The notes beneath the pieces were generated by a model. It saw only the letters and a program-made list of their open reading frames with translations, was not told where the DNA came from and did no database searches. Positions 32,214 to 39,750 of a DNA stretch of 53,037 nt are shown here, in pieces (position 1 is the stretch's first letter; the number at the start of each line of letters is the position of its first letter). This DNA is from DAOTXN01 sp034435435 (lineage in GTDB: Bacteria > Chloroflexota > Anaerolineae > S140-20). A program made the translations under genes and the position numbers. Location of the stretch: assembly GCA_034435435.1 (NCBI GenBank), contig DAOTXN010000001.1, positions 1 to 53,037 of the forward strand, written 5' to 3'.

Positions 32214-32607
32214 CGCGAGCGGGTCTATAAGCCGGATTCTGTACCCCGAAACGCGCGCCGCAGCGGCGCGGCGAAATCGGGGCGGCGGTCATCTATCTAG
32301 GGCGTCAGTTGCCTGCCGCCTCCAGCAGCCTACCCGGAGATCGAACGAGACGGGCCGTCTCTCTCTCCTGCTTGGCCTTGCTCCCGATGGGGGTTGCCTG
32401 GCCGCCCCGGTCACCCGGGGCGCCGGTAGGCTCTTACCCTACCTTTTCACCCTTGCCGGGTTAAACCCGGCGGTCTGTTTCTGTGGCCCTGTCCGCGGGT
32501 CGCCCCGCCTGGGCGTTACCCAGCACCGCGCCCTGAGGAGTCCGGACTTTCCTCGCCCCAAACCTGCCACGGGCAGATTCAGGCCGCGACCACCCAACCC
32601 GCTCGCG
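32214..32607 (-). ncRNA. rnpB: RNase P RNA (class A)
   Basis: About 394 nucleotides. On the minus strand the 5' part holds 'gaggaaagtccggactcc', the universal P4 block, and the 3' end 'acagaatccggcttatagac', the conserved CR-V/P4 partner and 3' segment. P1 is formed by 'cgcgagcggg' at the 5' end and 'cccgctcgcg' at the 3' end, which sets both ends. It is the catalytic RNA that matures tRNA 5' ends. A sigma70 promoter lies immediately upstream. Confidence 0.96.
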
Positions 32608-32615
32608 TTGCATTC

Positions 32616-32644
32616 ATCTTAACACGGCGGGGACGGAACGTCAA
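32616..32644 (-). promoter_or_regulatory. rnpB promoter
   Basis: Minus strand: TTGACG (32639-32644), 17 bases, TAAGAT (32616-32621), predicting a start within two or three bases of the structural 5' end. Its -35 box is 14 bases from the -35 box of the divergent SOS-like promoter. Confidence 0.75.
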
Positions 32645-32658
32645 ATCGAAATTCGGAC

Positions 32659-32687
32659 TTGACATAGAACGAATGTTCTATTATAAT
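32659..32687 (+). promoter_or_regulatory. Consensus sigma70 promoter of the FtsK-like operon
   Basis: TTGACA (32659-32664), 17 bases, TATAAT (32682-32687): both boxes match consensus exactly. Start site expected near 32694, about 43 bases before the ATG. Such strength suggests it is kept silent by the operator lying inside the spacer. Confidence 0.85.
32664..32681. promoter_or_regulatory. LexA (Bacillus-type SOS box) operator
   Basis: atagaac-gaat-gttctat: seven-base perfect arms around a 4-base centre, containing GAAC-N4-GTTC, the core of the Gram-positive LexA/DinR box. It fills the space between the -35 and -10 boxes, so bound LexA would block RNA polymerase. LexA itself is not in the window. 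Confidence 0.75.
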
Positions 32688-32736
32688 AGCATATATCCCT
32701 TTGACAGCCAACGCATGAGCGCCTGTGGGTGAACAG

Positions 32737-33984
32737 ATGGATCAACGCATTTTGGATTTTCAGGCGGACCGGATCGAGGCCGTGTTGGCCCAGCACCGGC
32801 TGGCGGTGCGTGTGACCGGTGGGCTGGTATCGCCGCGCTGGATTCAATACCGCGCCATACCGGCGCTGGGTGCGCGCATAAACAAGATCAAGGACCTAGC
32901 CGAGGAGTTGGCCTTGGCCTTGGGCGCCGACACTTGTCGCGTCTCGCGCCAGAAAGGAACAGTGGCTATTGAAGTGCCTCGGATCGATCCTCAGCCGGTG
33001 CGTTTGCTGCCTCTGCAGCATCGCCTAGCCGAAAGGTCCGATTCCGGCGGCATTCCCTTTGGCAGCGCCGTGTTGGGCTTGGCCGACGATGGCGCGCCCC
33101 TCCTGGTGCGTCTGCCTTCCCCCCAAGTGGCTCACATGCTCATTGCCGGCACGACCGGCAGCGGTAAGAGCGCCTTGGCCCAGACTATCATCACTTCACT
33201 GGCGCTCCATCACCGTCCCAGCCAGCTTAGCTTTGTGCTGATCGACCCCAAGCGACGAGCCTTTGGGCCATTAGCCGGACTTCCGCATCTGCTGCGCCCG
33301 GTGCTCAGCGAGCCGGCGGTCATTATCGCGACGCTGGAACGATTGGTGCAACTGATGCTGGAACGCGACCGGGAGGGACGTGTGCCAGCGAACGGCGAAC
33401 GCCCCGGCGAAGCCCGTGTGGTGGTGGTCATCGACGAGCTGGCCGATTTGTTGATGATGGGCGGCCAGGAGGCGCAACATGCGCTAACGCGCCTGGCCCA
33501 ACGCGGGCGCGAAGCGGGACTGCACGTGATTGCCTGCACGCAAAAGCCCGCTACGGCGGTGGTGGGAAGTCTAGCCAAGGCCAACTTTCCGGTGCGACTG
33601 GTGGGCAGGGTGACGTCGCCCGAGGAGGCCAAAATCGCCACAGGTTATGCCGGGACCGGGGCGGAGCGCCTGCAAGGACCCGGCGATTTCGTCGCCGTGA
33701 CCGGGGGGCAGGTAACGCGCTTTCAGGCTGCCTATGTTTCCCCCCGGGATGTGGTGAACGTCGTGAGCCGGCGGCTGGAGATAGAGCGCGACCGGCGCAT
33801 CGTCGCCCGGTCGCTCCCGGCTCGGCCAGCGACGCGCGTGGCAGTGGACGCCAGCGCACACGCTCGCCGGGTTGCCGTACCGGAATTAGCTCGGCAGGCG
33901 AGAGGCCGGTTCATCGACTTTTCTGCACTCGAACAGTTCGTGCTGCGCTTGCGTGAGGAATGGTCTCAGAGTCGCGTGGGATGA
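32737..33984 (+). CDS. FtsK/SpoIIIE-type DNA translocase ATPase, short form
   Basis: 415 residues from the ATG at 32737 (gggtga just upstream; a GTG at 32725 is the alternative). Residues ~70-115 resemble the FtsK alpha/beta entry region ('RVSRQKGTVAIEVPRIDPQPV'), followed by Walker A 'MLIAGTTGSGKSALAQ', 'LSFVLIDPKRRAFGPLAGLPHL', Walker B 'RVVVVIDELADLLMM', and 'GLHVIACTQKPATAVVGSLAKANFP'. There are no membrane helices and no gamma DNA-reading domain, so it is a soluble motor fragment, unlike the cell-division FtsK (800+ residues). First gene of an operon with a LexA box, so probably damage-induced. It may move DNA during repair or serve an integrated element; unknown. Confidence 0.88.
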   Translation: MDQRILDFQADRIEAVLAQHRLAVRVTGGLVSPRWIQYRAIPALGARINKIKDLAEELALALGADTCRVSRQKGTVAIEVPRIDPQPVRLLPLQHRLAERSDSGGIPFGSAVLGLADDGAPLLVRLPSPQVAHMLIAGTTGSGKSALAQTIITSLALHHRPSQLSFVLIDPKRRAFGPLAGLPHLLRPVLSEPAVIIATLERLVQLMLERDREGRVPANGERPGEARVVVVIDELADLLMMGGQEAQHALTRLAQRGREAGLHVIACTQKPATAVVGSLAKANFPVRLVGRVTSPEEAKIATGYAGTGAERLQGPGDFVAVTGGQVTRFQAAYVSPRDVVNVVSRRLEIERDRRIVARSLPARPATRVAVDASAHARRVAVPELARQARGRFIDFSALEQFVLRLREEWSQSRVG

Positions 33985-33997
33985 GGTGTCGTACTTT

Positions 33998-34378
33998 ATG
34001 ACAGAAGGAATCGGGTCTGTGCGCAAGACGATTGCATGGAACGCCATCGCGTTTGGCGTGGTGTTGGCGATCATCATCGGCATTCGTTTGGAAAAGGCGG
34101 CCCTGGCGGCGGTGGTCGGCGTGGTGTGTGGCGTGGCAGCCAGTATTCCGACCGGGCTGTTGGTCGTAATGCTTTTGCGGCGGCGCGACGAAAAACAGCT
34201 CACGCGGGAGCGCGAGACAAGGCAGCAGCCTCCGGTGGTAGTGGTTACTGCGCCGGCTGCTCCGCAACTGCCCCAAGCCGCCGCGTGGCCGAGCGCATAC
34301 CCTGCCCCACTGCCCGCTCAACGCGAGTATTCCGTGATCGGCGAGGAGGGAATCAACGATGAGTTTGATGACTGGTAG
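33998..34378 (+). CDS. Small two-helix membrane protein
   Basis: 126 residues from ATG 33998. Two hydrophobic helices, about residues 15-30 ('IAWNAIAFGVVLAIIIGI') and 34-58 ('AALAAVVGVVCGVAASIPTG'), then a basic 'LLRRRDEKQLTRERETR' and a Pro/Ala-rich, acidic cytoplasmic tail ending 'EEGINDEFDDW'. I know no family. It lies 13 bases after the FtsK-like stop and overlaps the next gene by 20 bases. It might anchor the soluble ATPase to the membrane, which is inferred from order and topology only. The start at 33953 would overlap the FtsK-like gene and is rejected. Confidence 0.7.
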   Translation: MTEGIGSVRKTIAWNAIAFGVVLAIIIGIRLEKAALAAVVGVVCGVAASIPTGLLVVMLLRRRDEKQLTRERETRQQPPVVVVTAPAAPQLPQAAAWPSAYPAPLPAQREYSVIGEEGINDEFDDW

Positions 34379-34712
34379 GACTGAGCCGGCCAACGGGCGA
34401 AAAAAGAGCATGGCCCGGCGGCCCCGCGGCCCCGAAAAGATCCACATGGATAAAAAGCGCTTTGGCTATTTTCCACAGCAATTTACCTGGCGTGGGCGGC
34501 GTTACAACGTACAGCACGTAGAGCGTTGCTGGACGATGTCGCGTAAACGCCTGGGCAACAAAGTAGAGCGTTTGTGCTTTCGCGTGCGCGGTGCGGCGGT
34601 GAACAGACAGAATGAGCACACCGCGCAGGCCGTGCTCGACGGTACGTTTGACCTGTACCAGGATTTAGACACGAATACCTGGCACCTAGAGAAGGTGGTG
34701 GCGCGGACATAA
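34359..34712 (+). CDS. DUF6504-like small basic protein
   Basis: 117 residues from ATG 34359 with a gaggaggg site eight bases away. After a basic N-terminus, 'FPQQFTWRGRRYNVQHVERCW' and 'LDGTFDLYQDLDTNTWHLEKV' (short 'FTWRGRRYNV', 'FDLYQD', 'TWHLEKV') follow the DUF6504 pattern 'F.WrGr.Y.V..v...W...yyrv....g..LYyD...g.W.L.rv'. I recall DUF6504 genes near translesion polymerase sets in actinobacteria; not checked. A DNA-damage connection fits the LexA box of the operon. Probably a small beta-barrel, perhaps nucleic-acid binding. Confidence 0.72.
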   Translation: MSLMTGRTEPANGRKKSMARRPRGPEKIHMDKKRFGYFPQQFTWRGRRYNVQHVERCWTMSRKRLGNKVERLCFRVRGAAVNRQNEHTAQAVLDGTFDLYQDLDTNTWHLEKVVART

Positions 34713-34724
34713 CGCCAAGGGTTT

Positions 34725-35702
34725 CTACCTCTCGTACACTTGAGGGTTGGCGCAGTAGGGCAACTTGGCGCCCCGCAGCCCGGCCAGCAAATTCTCCGCT
34801 GCGCGCGTCGCCATCAGGTTCCGCGACGCCACGGTGGCGCTGCCGACGTGCGGCACGACGATGCAGTTGGACAGGCTCACCAGAGGATGGTCAGGCGGGA
34901 TTGGCTCCGGCTCGGTCACGTCCAGCGCGGCCGCCGCGATCCAGCCTTGTTGTAATGCGCGAACCAGTGCATTCGGCTCTATGATTTCTCCCCGGGCGGC
35001 ATTGATGAGAATGGCCGTGGGCTTCATTTGACGCAGTGTGCGCTCGTTGATGAGGTGATGTGTCTCCGGCAAAAGCGGGCAATGCAGCGTTACAAAATCC
35101 GATCGAGCCAGCAGATCATCAAATTCGGCGTACTCGGCGCCTAGCTCTGCCTCTGGCTCGGGTTTGCGGACCAGATCGTGGTAGAGGATGCGCATTGCAA
35201 AACCCCGGGCGCGGCGGGCAACGGCCACCCCGATGCGCCCCAGCCCGATGATGCCCAACGTCGCGCCCCACACCTCGGCGCCGAGCAATCCCAGCGGAGC
35301 CCAGGTGCGCCAGCGACCTTCTCGCACCCACTGTACGCCTTCGGGAATGCGCCGGGCGGCGCTCATCAGTAGCGCGAAGGTCAAGTCGGCGGTGGCCTCG
35401 GTCAACACACCGGGGGTGTGACCGACTGGCAAACCGCGCGCCGTGGCCGCTTGCAGGTCGATGTTGTTCACACCCACAGCGAATTGGCTGATGACGCGCA
35501 ATTCTTTTCCGGCCTCTATTAACTCGGCGTTGATGGGATCGGTGAGCAGGCACAGTAACCCCTCACACTCAGTCACCTCGCGCAGCAGGACTGCTTTGGG
35601 CGGCGGCAACTCATCTTCCCACAGGCGCACGTCACACACCTCCTGCACCATGCGCAGGCCGACCTCTGGGATGCGACGGGTCACATAAACGCGTGGTTTC
35701 AT
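34725..35702 (-). CDS. D-2-hydroxyacid dehydrogenase (glyoxylate/hydroxypyruvate reductase type)
   Basis: 325 residues. NAD(P) site 'LGIIGLGRIGVAVARRARGF', 'FAVGVNNIDLQAATARGLPV', catalytic Arg in 'INAARGEIIEPNAL', Glu in 'LDVTEPEPIPPDHPL' and His in 'VPHVGSATVASR', matching glyoxylate/hydroxypyruvate reductases. It interconverts D-2-hydroxyacids and 2-oxoacids. Its ATG overlaps the Nudix stop (ATGA), and with the LarA-like racemase gene this forms one operon; it may oxidise the D-enantiomer made by the racemase. Distinct from the serA at 12992. Confidence 0.88.
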   Translation of the reverse strand: MKPRVYVTRRIPEVGLRMVQEVCDVRLWEDELPPPKAVLLREVTECEGLLCLLTDPINAELIEAGKELRVISQFAVGVNNIDLQAATARGLPVGHTPGVLTEATADLTFALLMSAARRIPEGVQWVREGRWRTWAPLGLLGAEVWGATLGIIGLGRIGVAVARRARGFAMRILYHDLVRKPEPEAELGAEYAEFDDLLARSDFVTLHCPLLPETHHLINERTLRQMKPTAILINAARGEIIEPNALVRALQQGWIAAAALDVTEPEPIPPDHPLVSLSNCIVVPHVGSATVASRNLMATRAAENLLAGLRGAKLPYCANPQVYER

Positions 35703-36298
35703 AGTGCTCTCCTTTTGGATTCGCTTTGCAAGTGACCTGATCGCAGCACGTCCAATGCCAATCCGATGAGGGCGCTCGCCGCCGCATTGTCAAATTCGCC
35801 CGCCCGCCAGCGCTGGTGTACTTGATCCAGCGGCAGCCACTTGATCGCCAGCGTCTCCAGATCATCCGATTCAGGCCTGGCGGCGGCGGCGTGTAGCTCG
35901 CGCGCCAAAAACAACCAGGCTCGCCCCATGCCCCGATTGCCATCCACCGACAGGCTGCCCAACGCCTGCCACTCCCGCGCCGTGTATCCGGTCTCTTCCA
36001 GCAATTCCCGCTGCGCGCACGTCAGCGCCGACTCGCCAGCGCGATCCATATACCCCGCCGGTAACTGGTACATCACGCGGCCTACACCGTGCTTGTAACC
36101 CCGCAGCGCGAGCACACGACTGTCGTCGGTCAGTGGAAAGACCATCACAAAATCCAGCGCCTCGATGCGGTGAAAACCTTCGATGCGCCGGCCATCAGGC
36201 AACAGCACGTCGTCGGCTACCACGCGAAACCAGGGCGAACAGTCCAGCAGTAGCCGCGTGTCCAACACTTGCCAGGGTGTCAATTCGGGATTCGTCAT
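35699..36298 (-). CDS. Nudix hydrolase (ADP-ribose pyrophosphatase-like)
   Basis: 199 residues. Nudix box 'AGYMDRAGESALTCAQRELLEETGY' (short 'AGYMDRAGES', 'RELLEETGY') at about 81-105, with one extra residue between the first Gly and Glu compared with the norm. The upstream 'RGYKHGVGRVMYQLP' strand is typical of ADP-ribose/NDP-sugar hydrolases. Likely cleaves nucleoside-diphosphate derivatives. It sits between the racemase (TAGATG, no gap) and the dehydrogenase (ATGA), so it is co-translated; perhaps it recycles nucleotide cofactor by-products. Confidence 0.87.
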   Translation of the reverse strand: MTNPELTPWQVLDTRLLLDCSPWFRVVADDVLLPDGRRIEGFHRIEALDFVMVFPLTDDSRVLALRGYKHGVGRVMYQLPAGYMDRAGESALTCAQRELLEETGYTAREWQALGSLSVDGNRGMGRAWLFLARELHAAAARPESDDLETLAIKWLPLDQVHQRWRAGEFDNAAASALIGLALDVLRSGHLQSESKRRAL

Positions 36299-37579
36299 CT
36301 ATCGTTCGTCCTTCGTCATGTATGGCACTGTTTGCGGGCCTTCGGGCAGGGCGCAGACAGTAGCGTTAGGGCTGTAACGGCCGAGCAGTGCGGCGAGGGT
36401 GTCCTCGATAGAGCGACACGGCGTGAGCAGCGCCTCGCGTATCTGCCGGTCGCTCAGACCGTCGGCGTACACATAAACGTCGGCCCGCAGTTGGATCAAC
36501 GCCTGAATGTGCGCCTCCCACTGGTCCTGACAGGCAAATCCAGGCGCGGTGAGGCGCTCCAGCAAGGTCTGCGGGCTGTCGGCGGCGCGCAGCAGGTTGG
36601 CATACTCGCCGTGTTCCGGGATGCCGTCCCAGCATTCAGCCACCACGATAATGCTCCCCCCAGGCCGCACGATCCGCGCCGCCGCCGACATGCCCTTTAC
36701 CGCCTGATACAGGTTCAGGTCCAGCGGGTAGCCGGAATTGGTGGCGACGACGATGTCGAATAGGTGTGGAACCGGGACAAAGGCCGATTGGCGGCAAAAG
36801 TTGCACCCGGCGGCGTGGGCCTGGCGCAGGTCGCCGGCAAACACACCCGTGATGTCTCGCTTCTGGTTGAGAGTCACGTTGAGCAGAAAGGTCGGTTCGG
36901 TCTTGAGCGCGACCTCTAGCATCTCTTCCCACACCGGGTTGCCCTCTGTGACGCCCCACGTGGCCTGCGGATGGCCGATCATTTTTGCGCCGTGGTTGGT
37001 CAGCACACTATCGGCCCCGGCGATGGAGGGCAGTACCCCTTTCGGCCCGCCGCTGAACCCGGCGAAAAAGTGCGGCTCGATGAATCCGGTCAGAATTTTG
37101 ACGTCAGCCTCCATGTAGGTGCGGTTGACCCGCACCGGATGTCCGAACCGGGTTTCGCCCAGATCAACCAGGCGCTCGTCGTCCCAGATGTCGTGTTGCA
37201 AGCAGCGATAGCCCTCGACGATGGCCGGCCCCAACATCCCGGCCAGTTCTGCGGGCGTCTGGCGGCGGTGGGTGCCGAGGGCGTTGAGCAGCGTGATGTC
37301 CTCGCGCCGCACGCCGGTCTGTTCCAGCTCAGCCAGCAACACCGGCAACACACGGTCGTTGGGCATGGGGCGGGTGAGGTCGCTGTGGACGATCACGACC
37401 CGCTTACCCGGCCGGACCAATTCGCGCAGCGGCGGCGCGCCGATGGGCGCGCGCAGGGCCTGGCGAATCGCCGCCGCTTCGTCCGGCAGCCCCGCCACGC
37501 GGCGCGGGGTGATGATTTGGGTGTGCGGCGGCAATTCCACTTTCAGACCATGTCGGCCATAAGCCAAGTGAACCTGCAT
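36299..37579 (-). CDS. Lactate racemase family protein (LarA-like, DUF2088)
   Basis: 426 residues, the usual LarA length. Conserved residues: 'SDLTRPMPNDRVLP' (Asp67, Arg70), 'ALGTHRRQTPAEL' (His104), 'IEPHFFAGFSGGPKGVLP' (His170, Lys180, the Lys that binds the nickel-pincer cofactor in LarA), His196 in 'LTNHGAKM'. It probably racemises lactate or another 2-hydroxyacid. The cofactor makers LarB, LarC and LarE are not in the window. The last codons ('TKDER') and stop fall in a 'gacgaaggacgaacgatag' dispersed repeat. The start has a ggaggagcgag site. First gene of a three-gene operon. Confidence 0.88.
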   Translation of the reverse strand: MQVHLAYGRHGLKVELPPHTQIITPRRVAGLPDEAAAIRQALRAPIGAPPLRELVRPGKRVVIVHSDLTRPMPNDRVLPVLLAELEQTGVRREDITLLNALGTHRRQTPAELAGMLGPAIVEGYRCLQHDIWDDERLVDLGETRFGHPVRVNRTYMEADVKILTGFIEPHFFAGFSGGPKGVLPSIAGADSVLTNHGAKMIGHPQATWGVTEGNPVWEEMLEVALKTEPTFLLNVTLNQKRDITGVFAGDLRQAHAAGCNFCRQSAFVPVPHLFDIVVATNSGYPLDLNLYQAVKGMSAAARIVRPGGSIIVVAECWDGIPEHGEYANLLRAADSPQTLLERLTAPGFACQDQWEAHIQALIQLRADVYVYADGLSDRQIREALLTPCRSIEDTLAALLGRYSPNATVCALPEGPQTVPYMTKDER

Positions 37580-37622
37580 CTCGCTCCTCCAGAAGGTTTA
37601 TTGGGCGCAGAGCCACGGTCCT

Positions 37623-37651
37623 ATCCTAGTGGCTTTGGCGCTTTTCGTCAA
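37623..37651 (-). promoter_or_regulatory. Promoter of the larA-like operon
   Basis: Minus strand: TTGACG (37646-37651), 17 bases, TAGGAT (37623-37628), about 44 bases before the ATG. Confidence 0.6.
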
Positions 37652-37688
37652 GAACCGAGAGCGCCGTTCAGGGTTGTTCAGCTCTCCA

Positions 37689-37778
37689 TTTTGGACAGGA
37701 TTTACAGAATTTACAGGATGGGCAAGGTCAACACAAACAGATAAAAATCCTGTCAATCTTGTTCATCCTGTCCCAAAA
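37689..37778. repeat. Inverted 'gacaggatttacaggat' repeat between divergent operons
   Basis: Two ~32-base arms (37689-37719; 37747-37778) are imperfect inverse copies, each made of 'gacaggat' words. Such elements recur in this kind of genome. No gene is present in 37652-37843. Confidence 0.75.
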
Positions 37779-37843
37779 GCCGCTGACAGGCTCTCGTGTT
37801 TTTTAGAACTGAACACTGAAGAGTCGCTTTTTCAAAATTCTGC

Positions 37844-37872
37844 TTGCCATTCGTCTCGGCCTGGGGTAAACT
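37844..37872 (+). promoter_or_regulatory. Promoter of psuG
   Basis: TTGCCA (37844-37849), 17 bases, TAAACT (37867-37872), about 27 bases before the GTG at 37900. Confidence 0.5.
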
Positions 37873-37899
37873 GAGCGCATCTTTTTGTCGAGGTGTCGC

Positions 37900-38799
37900 G
37901 TGTCTTTAATTTTCCATGCCGACGTGCAAACAGCTCTCGATCAGGGTCGCCCGGTCGTGGCGCTCGAATCCACCGTCATCAGCCACGGCCTACCCTATCC
38001 GGCCAATATGGAAGTGGCGCAAGGGATGGAGGCCATCATCCGCGCCGCAGGAGCCACCCCGGCCACCATCGCCGTGCTCGACGGGCGCGTAAACGTGGGC
38101 TTGGATGAATCGCAAATGGAACGCCTGGCCCGGGGCGCGGACGTGCGCAAGGTCAGCCGGCGCGACCTGCCGTTGGTCGTCGGCCTAAAGCTGGACGGCG
38201 CGACTACCGTCTCGGCGACGATGCTCGTCGCGCACCGGGCGGGCATCGAGGTGTTTGCCACCGGGGGCATTGGCGGCGTGCACCGCGGACACCCTTTTGA
38301 CGTTTCAACCGACCTGATCGAGCTGGGTCGCACGCCTGTAACCGTGGTGTGCGCGGGGGCCAAGGCTATCCTCGACCTGCCCGCCACGCGAGAAGTGTTG
38401 GAGACGCACGGCGTGCCGGTCATCGGCTATGGCAGCGACGAGATGGCCGCCTTTTACTCGCGGGGCAGCGGCCTGCCCGTAGATGCGCGCGCCGACACGC
38501 CGCAGCAGGTGGCTGGCATTATCCGGGCGCGGCGGGCGTTGGATTTGCACACCGGCATCCTGGTCACGGTCCCGGCGCCGGTCGAAGACGAGATCCCGGC
38601 GGCCGAGATGGAAACGTTCATCGCCCAGGCCAACCGCGAGGCCGACGCGCGGGGCGTCAACGGCGCGGCGGTGACGCCGTTCGTGCTGGCCCGCCTGGCC
38701 GAGCTAACCGGGGGGCGCAGTGTGCGCACGAACGTCAGCTTGCTGCACAACAACGCCGGCGTGGCGGCGCAGATTGCCGGGGCGTTGGTAGGCTGGTAG
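37900..38799 (+). CDS. psuG: Pseudouridine-5'-phosphate glycosidase
   Basis: 299 residues from a GTG at 37900 (gagg 9 bases before); a TTG at 37885 is the outer alternative. Signatures: 'VALESTVISHGLPYPAN', 'GLKLDGATTVSATMLVAHRAGI', 'FATGGIGGVHRG', 'CAGAKAILDLPATREVLE', 'ANREADARGVNGAAVTPF'. It cleaves pseudouridine 5'-phosphate to uracil and ribose 5-phosphate, for RNA nucleoside salvage. The usual pseudouridine kinase (psuK) is not next to it. The nitrilase-family gene starts 40 bases downstream, with a 'ttgggagg' repeat between. Confidence 0.93.
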   Translation: MSLIFHADVQTALDQGRPVVALESTVISHGLPYPANMEVAQGMEAIIRAAGATPATIAVLDGRVNVGLDESQMERLARGADVRKVSRRDLPLVVGLKLDGATTVSATMLVAHRAGIEVFATGGIGGVHRGHPFDVSTDLIELGRTPVTVVCAGAKAILDLPATREVLETHGVPVIGYGSDEMAAFYSRGSGLPVDARADTPQQVAGIIRARRALDLHTGILVTVPAPVEDEIPAAEMETFIAQANREADARGVNGAAVTPFVLARLAELTGGRSVRTNVSLLHNNAGVAAQIAGALVGW

Positions 38800-38839
38800 A
38801 TTGGGAGGTTGGGAATTGGTAGATTGGGAGAGTGGAAAA

Positions 38840-39643
38840 TTGGTCATTGCTCTGGCGCAGATGGACGTCAAGGTGGCCGAGCCGGAGGTCAATCTGGCGA
38901 CGGCGCACGAGATGGTGACCCAGGCTGCCGCGGGCGGCGCGCATCTGGTCGTGCTGCCCGAGCTGTGGGGCAGCGGATACGACCTGTCTCACGCCGCCCA
39001 ATACGCGACGGCGCTGGACGCCGGTTTTTTCCGCCAGATGGGGGCATGGGCGCGGGAATATGGCCTGTACGTGGCCGGGTCGCTGCTAGAGGCGGGCGAC
39101 GGGCGAGTCTTTAACACTTGCGCGCTGTTTGGTCCGCACGGGCTGGTGGGGAGCTACCGCAAGCTGCACCTGATCGGGTTGATGGACGAAGACCGTTACC
39201 TGGCCCCCGGCGACCGACCCGCGCTGTGCCCCGACCTGCCCTGGGGCCCGACCGGCCTGGCGATATGCTACGACTTGCGCTTCCCGGAGTTACTGCGTGG
39301 CTATGGCGTGGCCGGGGCGCAGCTCGTGATCCTCCCGGCTCAGTGGCCCGAGCGGCGCATCGGACACTGGCGGGTGTTGCTGCGGGCGCGGGCCATCGAG
39401 AACCAGTGCATCGTGGCCGCCTGCAACCGGGTCGGCGCGGACCCGCCGCCGGCCGACGGAAGCAAACCGCCGACCGTGTTCGGCGGCGCATCGGCCGTCA
39501 TCGGTGCGTGGGGCGAGGCGCTGGCCGAGGGAGATGACCAACCCGCGCTGCTCATGGCCGCTGCCGATGTGTCGAGGATTCAAGAGGCGCGAGATTTTCT
39601 ACCGGTGTTCCGCGACCGGCGGCCAGAGTGTTACGAGACGTGA
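38840..39643 (+). CDS. Carbon-nitrogen hydrolase (nitrilase superfamily; omega-amidase-like)
   Basis: About 267 residues from a TTG at 38840 with gggag upstream; an open frame reaches 38801, but those codons are the 'ttgggaggttggg' repeat, so the shorter start is preferred. The Glu-Lys-Cys triad is present: Glu41 ('VVLPELWGSGY'), Lys108 ('SYRKLHLIG'), Cys143 ('LAICYDLRFPELLRGY'). It hydrolyses amides such as 2-oxosuccinamate/2-oxoglutaramate or carbamoyl compounds; 'YRKLHL' and 'CYDLRFPE' are common in omega-amidase relatives. A cytoplasmic enzyme. Convergent or tandem relation with fdhD across a hairpin. Confidence 0.87.
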   Translation: MVIALAQMDVKVAEPEVNLATAHEMVTQAAAGGAHLVVLPELWGSGYDLSHAAQYATALDAGFFRQMGAWAREYGLYVAGSLLEAGDGRVFNTCALFGPHGLVGSYRKLHLIGLMDEDRYLAPGDRPALCPDLPWGPTGLAICYDLRFPELLRGYGVAGAQLVILPAQWPERRIGHWRVLLRARAIENQCIVAACNRVGADPPPADGSKPPTVFGGASAVIGAWGEALAEGDDQPALLMAAADVSRIQEARDFLPVFRDRRPECYET

Positions 39644-39645
39644 AA

Positions 39646-39732
39646 CGTGAGAAGTGAAACGTGAGAAGTGAAACGTGAAACGTGATGAGCGATGAGTGAA
39701 TCACGTTTCACTCATCACTCATCACGTTTCAC
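39646..39732. repeat. Direct 'gtgagaagtgaaac' repeats and a 26-base-arm hairpin
   Basis: Two to three direct copies (39646-39674) run into a palindrome with 26-base arms (39675-39700 and 39707-39732, one mismatch, 6-base loop). It could terminate the nitrilase-family transcript, though no T run follows; more likely a dispersed element. Confidence 0.75.
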
Positions 39733-39750
39733 GCCAGGGGGAGTGAGTGG

